Of a DNA stretch of 22,912 bases, positions 1 to 7,809 are shown piece by piece. The translations under genes and the position numbers were made by a program. The stretch comes from Dethiosulfatibacter sp. (GTDB lineage: Bacteria; Bacillota_A; Clostridia; Tissierellales; Dethiosulfatibacteraceae), in the NCBI GenBank assembly GCA_019084435.1, contig JAHRFV010000294.1:1-22912 (forward strand). Reading direction: 5' to 3'. A model generated the notes under the pieces. It was given only the letters and a program-made list of their open reading frames with translations. It did no database searches and was not told the origin of the DNA. Each line of letters begins with the position of its first letter. Within the stretch, counting starts at the first letter, position 1.

Positions 1-297
1 ACAATTCATGGTGGTGCAAACTTTATTATTGATAAGATTACAGACATGTACAATTGTAGTTATGACGTTTCAAATAGTGTGAAAGACGGCAAGTATGGTG
101 GTGTATGGAAGGTAGCGGATGATACGAGTGACTTGATAGCTGAAGGTGTTTATAATCCTGATGAATTCAAGTCAGTAGTATCATCCGCTACCTTCCATAC
201 ACCACCATACTTGCCGTCTTTCACTCTTTTTGAAACGTCATCAGTACCATTGTACATGTCTGTAAGCTTATCAATAATAAAGTTTGCACCACCTTGA
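1..297 (+). CDS. 3' end of a converging paralogue (partial)
   Basis: Frame 1 is open from the first base of the window to a stop at 295-297, and it is left-truncated. Its first 45 or so residues match the C-terminus of the minus-strand membrane protein almost residue for residue (GGANFIIDK, TDMYN, VKDGKYGGVWKVADDT). This indicates a second copy of that gene entering from the left. Past about base 136 the frame leaves the shared sequence, reads VYNPDEFKS across the repeat centre and then runs antisense through the other gene's tail. The last 40 or so residues may therefore be an artefact of a lost stop codon, or the mark of a broken copy. Function unknown, as for its paralogue. Confidence 0.45.
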   Translation, partial: TIHGGANFIIDKITDMYNCSYDVSNSVKDGKYGGVWKVADDTSDLIAEGVYNPDEFKSVVSSATFHTPPYLPSFTLFETSSVPLYMSVSLSIIKFAPP

Positions 298-302
298 ATT
301 GT
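1..302. repeat. Large inverted repeat, arms about 135 bp
   Basis: The stretch from about 1 to 136 is nearly the reverse complement of about 167 to 302. By eye I count roughly nine mismatches over 136 bases (about 93% identity), with a unique centre of about 30 bases that holds the stop codon of the minus-strand gene. The mismatches are scattered single bases. The left arm begins at the window edge, so the repeat may extend further left. It most likely marks two tail-to-tail copies of one gene; RNA from either strand could fold into a very long hairpin. Confidence 0.9.
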
Positions 303-2243
303 CTTACCCTGTCTAATGATATCTCCTGCCTGAGTTCCTCCTGCTAATATTGTAGTCAGGATATCTATGACAATCAAGCCTGGATTTGTATCTTTGTTGA
401 ATATCGCACCTTTTATTTTGTTGGATAAATAGGATTTTAGACCTGCGTACACGATATTGTCACCCATACCGATATTGTCCAAAGCATCCTTTGTGATTCC
501 AGCCCATTCCATCATTTCTGCAATTGGATGTCCTTCTGGTATTTTACCATTAAGGTCAAGGATATCTTTTACAACACCCATATAATCCCAAGACTCATTC
601 GCTGTTTTTTCCGCCCCATCTGTTACCCACTCAGGAACAACCCAATCATAAGCACCAAATATAGCGTCTATAGCACTTGATGTGAGAACAAAATCCTGAC
701 CAGAATTTATTAAATCTCCTATTTCTCCTGGCAAGACTGCAGCCAGTTGGCCAAGATTGACCATACTCTCAAGTTGATCATCTGGATCTCCCATAACAAG
801 ATTAATCAAATTCTCTATGAAATCCTCAACATCTTCCTCGTCATATCCTTCTTCATCCTCAGACTCTTCTTCATCCTCATACTCTTCTTCATTCTCAGAC
901 TCTTCTTCATTCTCAGACTCTTCTTCATTCTCAGATTCTTCTTCATCCTCAGACTCTTCTTCATCCTCAGATTCCTCTTCATCCTCGGACTCATTTTCGG
1001 TTTCTTCTTGTGACTCTTCGAATTCATCTTCTTCAGCGATATCTTCCCCTTCAGTCTCTGTATAGTCTATATCATCTGAATCCACTTCATCCACGAATGT
1101 ACCGACAAAATCTCCTGCTCCGGTGACTATTCCTATCAATCCGCCAATTCCAGATCCTATACTAGGAGGAAGTCCGATTGCTACCGCTCTTCCTGCACCT
1201 TCGCTTGATATCCACGGCCCAAAACCCCCAGCCTCAGCCACACCTCCGTCATCCGCATATACTTTTATCAAGTAGTACAGTGATAGATTTATACCTACCA
1301 TCCCAATCAGAAAAAGATTGGCAGCAATTTTGTTGGTTTTTCTAAATCTAGAGAAAATAACCAATGCTACTGATAATCCACAAAAAAGATAAATAAAAAG
1401 CGGTCTACCGTTAAGGAATACAAATAGTACCATAGCCGCTATAATAGCCAATTGATAGGCATCAAAATATATATCATTGAATTTGGCTTTTTTCTTAAAC
1501 AATCTTGTAAAATCCTGATATCCCAACCTTAAAGCCAAATAACTGAGATCAGCCCTAAAGGTAATAATAGCTATAATCGCTCCCGCAGCCAACGTATAAG
1601 CTATGGCTGAGTTCTTAATCAGAAATTGTCCAAGCAATAAAAAGACAACTGTGCTCAACAGAAAGAATGTCAGGAATTTACCGTTTTTATTAAAAGCTGA
1701 TTTGACAACCCTTGCAGGTCCTGTAAAGACACCTCCAATGATCTTTTTGGGTCCAAGACTCATCATCTTTCTCAATAACGATGTGACCAGGTACGCTCCA
1801 ATCGTCCAAAAAGCAGTTCCTCTTCCTCTGTTGCCAACAAGCGCAAGTACTTTATCCAACGTCGGATTGGTTCCAGGCCAGAAGCCACCATTAGGATAGA
1901 TGACAAGATAGGTATGAGCCAAAAATGTAATACCTCCGATGACTGCAAAAAATAGCAGTCTTTTCGGGAGATTAGTGAAGAGGCTCTTTATAATCATAAC
2001 CACTAATTGCAACAATGTCTGAGGTCCCTTGGGCGATTGTCTTGGTTTGATTTTGTCCTTGATCCACTGATCATTTTCCTTTCTGTACCAATTACCATCT
2101 TTGTCCACTTTCCAGTCAACACCATCGTCTGAAACAGCCTTGATTTTATCAACTGCTTTTTCAAACTTTTTGTCGTTTAGCTTGCCGTCATCTTTTTTCT
2201 TTTTTAATGTCTGAAACTCTTTTAAAGCCTTGTCTAATTTCAT
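150..2243 (-). CDS. Multi-pass membrane protein with acidic repeat domain, function unknown
   Basis: I do not recognise this 697-residue protein. The start is taken at the ATG at 2243, preceded by a strong GGAGG and 13 bases after the stop of the upstream lipoprotein gene; an open frame extends 28 codons further but overlaps that gene. Residues 1-65 are charged, with a helical stretch rather like a SHOCT domain and a W-x-V-D-K-D-G-N-W-Y-R segment. About seven hydrophobic segments lie between residues 96 and 326. A Gly-rich stretch (340-380) follows, then a very acidic tract (about 388-475) containing tandem SEDEEE/SENEEE units. The C-terminal 220 residues look soluble and are unrelated to anything I know. 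The last 45 residues are duplicated in the inverted copy at the left edge. The operon with a propeller lipoprotein suggests an envelope-associated role; this is inference. Confidence 0.8.
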   Translation of the reverse strand: MKLDKALKEFQTLKKKKDDGKLNDKKFEKAVDKIKAVSDDGVDWKVDKDGNWYRKENDQWIKDKIKPRQSPKGPQTLLQLVVMIIKSLFTNLPKRLLFFAVIGGITFLAHTYLVIYPNGGFWPGTNPTLDKVLALVGNRGRGTAFWTIGAYLVTSLLRKMMSLGPKKIIGGVFTGPARVVKSAFNKNGKFLTFFLLSTVVFLLLGQFLIKNSAIAYTLAAGAIIAIITFRADLSYLALRLGYQDFTRLFKKKAKFNDIYFDAYQLAIIAAMVLFVFLNGRPLFIYLFCGLSVALVIFSRFRKTNKIAANLFLIGMVGINLSLYYLIKVYADDGGVAEAGGFGPWISSEGAGRAVAIGLPPSIGSGIGGLIGIVTGAGDFVGTFVDEVDSDDIDYTETEGEDIAEEDEFEESQEETENESEDEEESEDEEESEDEEESENEEESENEEESENEEEYEDEEESEDEEGYDEEDVEDFIENLINLVMGDPDDQLESMVNLGQLAAVLPGEIGDLINSGQDFVLTSSAIDAIFGAYDWVVPEWVTDGAEKTANESWDYMGVVKDILDLNGKIPEGHPIAEMMEWAGITKDALDNIGMGDNIVYAGLKSYLSNKIKGAIFNKDTNPGLIVIDILTTILAGGTQAGDIIRQGKTIQGGANFIIDKLTDMYNGTDDVSKRVKDGKYGGVWKVADDTTDLNSSGL
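853..996 (-). repeat. 18-bp tandem repeat, 8 units, in coding sequence
   Basis: Eight consecutive 18-base units of the form TCATCCTCAGACTCTTCT (plus strand) run without gaps, differing at only a few positions. On the minus strand each encodes a six-residue acidic unit, SEDEEE, SENEEE or YEDEEE. The unit is a multiple of three, so gain or loss of copies by slippage would keep the frame and change only the length of the acidic tract. Confidence 0.93.
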
Positions 2244-2256
2244 GAAGTACCTCCTT

Positions 2257-3279
2257 TCATTTTCTGTTTTGGAATTCCTGATAGAGTCGATCCATAGAAG
2301 CAACCGACACACCTTTTCTTGTTGCAAGCCATACCCGATTCAAATCATCGAAGAGTATAGCTTTTACTTCATTGTTTACCAATCCGTCGTCAGTATCTAT
2401 TCTCACAAATGCATCCCCCTCCATAATACATATTCCGTTATATTCTGTTCCAATCCACAAGTAATCATTATCAGTACTAATACTTCTTGCCTTGCTGCCG
2501 TATTTTCCCCATTCTTCGACTATTGTTTCTATTAGTGTTATCCCTTTGGGGGATGATTCAAAAACAGCAATCCCTCCAACCTCATAGAATCCTGTGGTTA
2601 TGTAGATTAAATCATCCACTTTAAGCCCCGATGTAATATAGTTATGAGGGAGTCCTGTCTCGACTGTAAAATAAGTCCATTTTCCATCCTTTAAATAACT
2701 TATACCATCCTTTGATGAAGCATAATGTCCAAAAATAATTCCTCCGTAGCCATCCTCCATGATCAAAAAGACTGTATTAAACAACAGCCCATCTTCTACT
2801 GTGATGCTTTGCCAGACACCATTCACAAGTGTTAAAACACCACCATATGTACCTGTCCAAAGGGTCTCTGATTCGTCAATCATCAAACCATTGACTCTAT
2901 AATCTGGAACATTAGAGGTTTCATCCAATATACTTGAATATTGATATCCATCATACATTATAATGCCACCATCATGTCCTATGTAAAGATTTTCACCGTG
3001 TACAATCATGTCCTTAGCCAGAAAGATACCACCAAAATCCAATGTTTCAACTTCTAGTGTATCTGGGTTTATCCTATAGACGCCCTCCATTCCACTGGCA
3101 TAGACAAATCCATTGAATATAACAATGTCAGATACCTCTTTCCCTACTAGAAGATTTTCGAATAAACTCTCTCCCATTTCATCCCTAGTGCAAGAAACCA
3201 TCAACCAAAAAATCAATAATAAAAATAACAGACTAAGAATTCTATTGCGTTTTTTATCTTCGATTGACATTTTGCACAT
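2257..3279 (-). CDS. Lipoprotein with Reg_prop-type beta-propeller repeats
   Basis: Predicted secreted lipoprotein of about 340 residues. A basic N-terminus (KKRNR) is followed by a hydrophobic stretch and a lipobox MVSC, with the Cys at about residue 30. The rest is built of repeated blades of the two-component-regulator propeller type, seen in the recurring patterns D-x-x-x-L-W-x-G-T-x-x-G-[GI], x-DGLxxN and G-[VI]-x-V. Such propellers usually act as extracytoplasmic sensing or binding domains; here there is no attached kinase. I chose the ATG at 3279, about 10 bases after AAAGGA. A TTG at 3285 is in frame but closer to that site than usual. The next gene starts 13 bases after its stop, so the two are almost surely cotranscribed. 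No ligand can be named. Confidence 0.8.
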   Translation of the reverse strand: MCKMSIEDKKRNRILSLLFLLLIFWLMVSCTRDEMGESLFENLLVGKEVSDIVIFNGFVYASGMEGVYRINPDTLEVETLDFGGIFLAKDMIVHGENLYIGHDGGIIMYDGYQYSSILDETSNVPDYRVNGLMIDESETLWTGTYGGVLTLVNGVWQSITVEDGLLFNTVFLIMEDGYGGIIFGHYASSKDGISYLKDGKWTYFTVETGLPHNYITSGLKVDDLIYITTGFYEVGGIAVFESSPKGITLIETIVEEWGKYGSKARSISTDNDYLWIGTEYNGICIMEGDAFVRIDTDDGLVNNEVKAILFDDLNRVWLATRKGVSVASMDRLYQEFQNRK

Positions 3280-3351
3280 ACACAATTAATCCTTTCATCT
3301 GGAATAGGGGTTAGCTTTAAGTATATTATGAAATAATTCTTCTCTATTAGA

Positions 3352-3360
3352 ATTATACCA
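3352..3360 (-). promoter_or_regulatory. Extended -10 sigma-70 promoter
   Basis: On the minus strand the sequence TGGTATAAT combines a perfect TATAAT with the TG of an extended -10 element. No good -35 lies 17 bases upstream, as is common for extended -10 promoters. The start would fall about 65 bases before the lipoprotein start codon. Confidence 0.55.
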
Positions 3361-3409
3361 CTTTTTTATTATATTTATTCACTGCAAAAAAATATTTATT
3401 CAGTCCATT

Positions 3410-3447
3410 TGCACAAAAAAATAAAACCTTTCATTTGATAGAAAGGT
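3410..3447 (-). terminator. Rho-independent terminator after the first sigma-54 activator gene
   Basis: On the minus strand ACCTTTC and GAAAGGT (seven base pairs, eight-base loop) form a hairpin at 3426-3447, followed at once by TTTTATTTTTTTG. It starts 15 bases after the stop codon of the regulator gene and separates it from the lipoprotein operon. Confidence 0.8.
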
Positions 3448-3461
3448 CTGGTTACTAGCTA

Positions 3462-4826
3462 TTATTCATTTGCTATATATTTTTGTATCAGGCGATATGC
3501 TTTTGGTTGGCTGATTTTAAGTTCTTTAGCCACTCCTACACTCGTTTTATTCTTATTGTAACACTCTATTATAATCTTTTTTTCGACTTCCGACATTAAT
3601 TCGTTGAGTGATCTGTCTTCACCGTCACTTAGATAATTTTGTTTGTTGTTGAGTTCAAAAAGTGTCTTAGGTAGATCTCCAATCATGATTTCTTGATTTT
3701 TTGTCAAGACGATAATTTTTTCTAAAACATGTGCAACTTCTCGGACATTGCCCGGCCAGGAGTATTTTAACAATACATTCAAAGCCTCTTTCGAGATTGT
3801 ACATTTCCTATAATACCATTTATTGTATAAGGTCAAATAATAATCAATCAAGACTCTCAAATCTTCAATACGCTCTCTTAAAGGCGGTATTGTAATTTCA
3901 AATGTATTTAACCTGAAATATAAATCCTCTCTGAAGGCCTTTTGTTCAACCATTTTCTTGAGGCTACGGTTTGTAGCTGCAACTATTTTTGTATTGACTT
4001 TTTTGCTCTGGTTTCCTCCAACTGGTATAAACTCCTGATTTTGTATAAATTGAAGTAGCTTGGCCTGAAGATCAAAAGGTATCTCTGATATTTCATCTAA
4101 AAACAAAGTACCGCCATCTGCAATCTCAACCAGTCCTTGTTTACCGTTAGTATTTGCTCCTGTAAATGCACCCTTCACATATCCAAACAGTTCCGATTCC
4201 AAAAGGTTTGGGTTCATGCAAGCACAATTCAGGCTTACAAATAAATTTTTGTTCCGCTTGCTGTTCTGATGCATATATTTAGCTAGATGACTTTTACCTG
4301 TTCCAGTCTCTCCAAGTATTAGGCAGGGCGACTTGATGTTTTTTATTTTATGAACCATTGATAGTATGATAGACATTTTTTCACTGCCATATATGAACAG
4401 TTCACCTTCGTCGTCATTATCGTTGCTGTCAAATATATCGCAGGCGATCTGTCCTTTTTCATCAAATTCATTTTTATAGTAAATATCATTTACATTTTGT
4501 CCCACATATTTGATGTTTCCATCATCGTCAAGTATTGGCACAGATATTGTAATGATGTCAACACCAAGATTTGTTAGTTGTCTTTTTGCAACAATTTTCT
4601 TTTTTTGATAAACATCAGGTAAAGTCGAATTCCCCCAATAGACTTCATCTAAATCAGAAAACTTTTTGCCTATGAATTCTGTTTTTTGAATGCCATAATG
4701 TCGCATAGATGCATTATTCAGATAGATTAGATTATAATCATCATCAAAAATCATTATTTCATCGTATAAATTATCTATAACCTCTTTGAAATCCTTAGCA
4801 TTCATCTTAAAGCTTTTTTCTGTCAT
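3462..4826 (-). CDS. PAS-domain sigma-54-dependent transcriptional activator
   Basis: A 454-residue enhancer-binding protein. A PAS-like sensor occupies about residues 10-118. The AAA+ sigma-54-activating domain covers about 145-375, with Walker A GETGTGKS (172-179), the sigma-54 contact loop GAFTGA (219-224) and Walker B LFLDE (241-245). The C-terminal helix-turn-helix (about 420-450, [19 protein letters not shown]) looks closer to the TyrR type than to the classic Fis type. There is no receiver domain, so a small molecule sensed by the PAS domain is the likely input. It lies just downstream of the BCCT/CoA-transferase operon, whose upstream region holds a sigma-54 promoter, so that operon is a natural target. 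The ATG follows GAGGTGGGG. The family call is firm; target and ligand are inferred. Confidence 0.93.
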   Translation of the reverse strand: MTEKSFKMNAKDFKEVIDNLYDEIMIFDDDYNLIYLNNASMRHYGIQKTEFIGKKFSDLDEVYWGNSTLPDVYQKKKIVAKRQLTNLGVDIITISVPILDDDGNIKYVGQNVNDIYYKNEFDEKGQIACDIFDSNDNDDEGELFIYGSEKMSIILSMVHKIKNIKSPCLILGETGTGKSHLAKYMHQNSKRNKNLFVSLNCACMNPNLLESELFGYVKGAFTGANTNGKQGLVEIADGGTLFLDEISEIPFDLQAKLLQFIQNQEFIPVGGNQSKKVNTKIVAATNRSLKKMVEQKAFREDLYFRLNTFEITIPPLRERIEDLRVLIDYYLTLYNKWYYRKCTISKEALNVLLKYSWPGNVREVAHVLEKIIVLTKNQEIMIGDLPKTLFELNNKQNYLSDGEDRSLNELMSEVEKKIIIECYNKNKTSVGVAKELKISQPKAYRLIQKYIANE

Positions 4827-4881
4827 GCCATCCCCACCTCATAACCATGTTTAATGGATAATATTCCTTGGTTTGTAGACC

Positions 4882-4911
4882 ATTATATAACAATACCCAC
4901 TTTATTAGCAA
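4882..4911 (-). promoter_or_regulatory. Candidate sigma-70 promoter of the first activator gene
   Basis: On the minus strand TTGCTA (4906-4911) and TATAAT (4882-4887) are separated by 18 bases. The -35 matches the consensus at four of six positions and the -10 fully. The start would fall about 50 bases before the regulator ATG. Confidence 0.45.
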
Positions 4912-4943
4912 TTCTTTCTGATGCAATCCTTATAAGCAATAAT

Positions 4944-4979
4944 AGTGGAGACGCCACCCGCTACGGTTTTGCCTCCACA
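4944..4979 (-). terminator. Hairpin after the transporter gene, possible terminator
   Basis: GTGGAG and CTCCAC close a hairpin with a long GC-rich interior (ACC and GGT may pair inside) about 35 bases past the transporter stop codon. No clear U-run follows on the minus strand, so it may be a weak terminator or a 3'-end-stabilising structure. Confidence 0.35.
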
Positions 4980-5012
4980 TATATTCTGTTAATCTATAAT
5001 TTAATTTTTTTA

Positions 5013-6581
5013 CTATTCATTGATAGATTTAATTTGTGTCTCTTCTAGTGAGACTACTTTAGCAGATAATAAATCTCCGTAGTCTTCTTGAAGCCATTTG
5101 AGAAGTGAGAACAGCATTGTTATTAAAATCGGCATCAATGGGAGCGCGACTACAATAGATGCTAGCTGTACTGCCTGCAAACCACCTGTTGCCAGAAGAC
5201 CTACTGCGAAAACGCCTAGGAATATTGCCCACAAAGTCCTGTTCCATTTGTTTGGCTCTTCATCTCCTCTGATTTCTTTTGTTACTTGGGCTGAAAGTGT
5301 AAAGGCAGCAGAATTTAAGGTTGTAGCTAAAAACACAATACACAAAATTGTGAATACCGGTATGATGAGCCAGTTACCTGCTGGAAGTGTACTTAATATA
5401 GCTATGATTGTTCCAGGTGTGCCTAGATCACCTACTATAGTTGCAACGTCCAGAGCTCCTGATATTTGAACATCAATAGCATATCCACCCCATATTGCAA
5501 AGAAAATCCAACATCCAATACTACCGAAAACCAGTTCTCCAAGTATAACTTGTCTTATGGTTCTACCTCTGGATATTCTAGCCACGAACAAACCCATCAT
5601 AGGCGCATAAGCTATCCACCATGCCCAATAAAACACAGTCCATCCTTCTGGGAAACCGAGATTTCCAATCGGGTCAGTCCAGAGACTCATTCTGATAAAA
5701 TCATTAGCCATCAATCCTAGACTGTTCACCCAAAGGTTCAATATAAATACCGTTGGTCCAACGATGAACACAAAGGCTAATAAGAAATATGCTATATAAG
5801 TATTGAAATCGGCCAATCTAGCAATACCCTTCTGAAGACCGGCGTAGACGGTAATCGATATCAAACCTGTAAAAACTGACAATACGATCAGCTGCAGTTG
5901 AAAGCTTTGCGGGATATTGAACATGTGCGCAAATAATGCAGTTACAAGAGGCACAGCTAGTCCCAAAGATGTTCCTACACCGCCAATCATAGCAAATACA
6001 ACCAGTATATTAATAAGCTTGCCTAAAGGTCCTTCTGCTCTCTTGCCTATTACACCTTTGCATGCGGTGCTAAGTCTCAATGTTGATGCTCTTTTTACGT
6101 GAATTGCGTATGCAATTGGAATCGTAGGTATAGTGTATATAGCCCAAGGTGTTATACCCCAGTGAAACTGTCCCAGCATTCCAGCCCACTCAGCAGATAA
6201 GAATGATCCTGCTTCAATACCTAGAGGTGGTCCACCCATGTAATAAACAGGCTCTATAAATGCCCAATAAACAATGGCGATACCGATACCGGCACAAAAA
6301 ATCATCGCTGCCCAGCTATAGGTGGAAAATTCTGGTTTGTCATCTGGTTGCCCAAGCTTAATGTTACCCCAACGACTGGCAGCAAGCCAAACCAGAAAAA
6401 CAACACAGAAAAACCCAAAGAGTAAAAATGCCCATTTGAAATTTGAAGTGGTGAATGCAAATACCTTGCTGACGATTGCCGCACCCTCTTCTTTAAAGAG
6501 AGCTAATGGGATAGATAGTGCTAAAGTCAGAATAATTGCTGGTAACATCAATGCATAGTCGATATTATTTTTAGTCTTCAT
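5013..6581 (-). CDS. BCCT-family carnitine/betaine-type transporter
   Basis: A 522-residue membrane protein with about 12 hydrophobic segments, of the betaine/carnitine/choline transporter family. The signature segment PEGWTVFYWAWWIAYAPMM followed by LFVARISRGRT (from 311) closely follows E. coli CaiT as I remember it. The residues matching the CaiT substrate cage (W316, W323, W324, Y327, M331) appear as W314, W321, W322, Y325 and M329. By contrast, segment 3 reads CAGIGIA (96-102), closer to the glycine-rich stretch of Na+-coupled members such as BetP, and the position of CaiT Arg262 is Asn260. A quaternary-ammonium substrate is likely; coupling may be to Na+ rather than antiport. It is last in an operon with two CoA-transferases, starting 19 bases after the preceding stop, with GAGGAG before the ATG. 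Confidence 0.9.
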   Translation of the reverse strand: MKTKNNIDYALMLPAIILTLALSIPLALFKEEGAAIVSKVFAFTTSNFKWAFLLFGFFCVVFLVWLAASRWGNIKLGQPDDKPEFSTYSWAAMIFCAGIGIAIVYWAFIEPVYYMGGPPLGIEAGSFLSAEWAGMLGQFHWGITPWAIYTIPTIPIAYAIHVKRASTLRLSTACKGVIGKRAEGPLGKLINILVVFAMIGGVGTSLGLAVPLVTALFAHMFNIPQSFQLQLIVLSVFTGLISITVYAGLQKGIARLADFNTYIAYFLLAFVFIVGPTVFILNLWVNSLGLMANDFIRMSLWTDPIGNLGFPEGWTVFYWAWWIAYAPMMGLFVARISRGRTIRQVILGELVFGSIGCWIFFAIWGGYAIDVQISGALDVATIVGDLGTPGTIIAILSTLPAGNWLIIPVFTILCIVFLATTLNSAAFTLSAQVTKEIRGDEEPNKWNRTLWAIFLGVFAVGLLATGGLQAVQLASIVVALPLMPILITMLFSLLKWLQEDYGDLLSAKVVSLEETQIKSINE

Positions 6582-6600
6582 TTCAATTCTCCTCGTATGA

Positions 6601-7779
6601 TTAAATTGCTTTTTTATTTTTAAATGCCTGTATTTCTTCCTCAGTGTAACCCATTTCCAGTAGAATCTCCTCAGTATGTTGTCCTAACAATGGCGCTGCT
6701 TTATTGATTTGAGGTGGTGTTTTTGATAATTTCATTGGATTGCCAACTAATTTAATTTTTCCTGCCCCCGGATCATCGAGCTCTATAATCATGTTGCGTG
6801 CTTTCAACTGCTCATCTTCAAAAGCCTCTTTGATATTTGATACCCCCGCACATGGAATATTAACCGCCAGGAATGTCTCTGCTACTTTATCTCTATTGAT
6901 ATTGGCAAGTTTCTCTTCAATTATTTCTTTTAACTCGTCGGTGTTTCTCATGCGCAGCTCATTGGACTTAAACCTGCTATCTGATGTAAGCTCTGGAGTT
7001 CCCAATACCTTGCAAAATTCCTGCCACATTGCGTCGTTTTTCACAGCAAGGGTTATAAATCCATCTGCAACCCTATATACATCACTAGGTGCATAATGGG
7101 TATTGACATTGCCTTTTCGAGTGACTTTGTTCCCAAAAGCAGTATACTCCAGGATAGGATTATCCAGCATTTCAATCAATGACCCCAACATTGTAACGTC
7201 AACTTTTTGTCCCTTGCCGGTTTTTAGCTTGTGATTGTAAGCGGCTAAAATTCCCATAAGCAACATCAGTCCAGTATAGCTGTCGCCTATTGCAGGACCA
7301 ATCTTAGTTGGTACACCTTCTTCAAATCCTGTGATGTCCATTATACCACTCAATGCTTGTATAACATTATCATAAGCTGCAAATGTTGAAAGAACGCCTT
7401 TATCACCAAATCCAGATATTGAAGCATAAATAATATCCGGTTTGATCTGTTTCATTTCTTCGTAGCCAATGCCATATTTCTCTAGTGTTCCAACCTTGAA
7501 ATTTGAACATACTATATCGGCATCCTTAACAAGATCAAATATTATTCTTTTACCTTCCTCACTTGAAATATCAAGTGTTATACTCCTTTTGTTCCTGTTG
7601 AATGAACAGTAGTACCCACTGTACCCGTCCTTGAATGGTCCCCAGCCTCTGCTCACATCTCCTGAATGTCGTTCAATTTTTATGACCTCTGCTCCAAAAT
7701 CCGCTAAGTTGATTGTTGTAAATGGACCTGCATAGGCATGTGTAAAATCTATTACTTTTACGCCATTTAAAATATTCAT
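6601..7779 (-). CDS. Class III (CaiB/BaiF) CoA-transferase 1
   Basis: A 392-residue CoA-transferase of the formyl-CoA transferase/CaiB family, which moves CoA between carboxylic acids through an aspartyl-CoA intermediate. The N-terminal Rossmann segment (VKVIDFTHAYAGPFTTINLADFGAEVIKIER, given here by its ends VKVIDF and EVIKIER) has the usual AGP motif. The expected catalytic Asp is D166 in GPAIGDSYTG, and the conserved TGKGQKVDVTMLGSL helix follows. The C-terminus ends in LLGQHTEEILLEMGY, typical for the family. Length fits the family (about 390-410). An excellent AAGGAGGT precedes the ATG. Together with the CaiT-like carrier downstream it suggests a carnitine, crotonobetaine or betaine CoA-transferase, but the acid substrates cannot be read from the sequence. 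Confidence 0.9.
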   Translation of the reverse strand: MNILNGVKVIDFTHAYAGPFTTINLADFGAEVIKIERHSGDVSRGWGPFKDGYSGYYCSFNRNKRSITLDISSEEGKRIIFDLVKDADIVCSNFKVGTLEKYGIGYEEMKQIKPDIIYASISGFGDKGVLSTFAAYDNVIQALSGIMDITGFEEGVPTKIGPAIGDSYTGLMLLMGILAAYNHKLKTGKGQKVDVTMLGSLIEMLDNPILEYTAFGNKVTRKGNVNTHYAPSDVYRVADGFITLAVKNDAMWQEFCKVLGTPELTSDSRFKSNELRMRNTDELKEIIEEKLANINRDKVAETFLAVNIPCAGVSNIKEAFEDEQLKARNMIIELDDPGAGKIKLVGNPMKLSKTPPQINKAAPLLGQHTEEILLEMGYTEEEIQAFKNKKAI

Positions 7780-7809
7780 CTATTCTACCTCCTTGATTAC
7801 TCTTTGTTT

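Noticed and set aside
853..996. CRISPR array
   Set aside because: The repeats are contiguous 18-base units with no spacers and lie inside a coding frame.
817..1065. Ser-rich plus-strand frame opposite the acidic repeat
   Set aside because: It is the antisense of the 18-bp repeat; the tandem Ser pattern follows from the GAA/GAG/TCA-rich units of the real gene.
4854..5048. 64-codon plus-strand frame between the activator and the transporter
   Set aside because: Overlaps the transporter's 3' end and the hairpin, with no ribosome-binding site.
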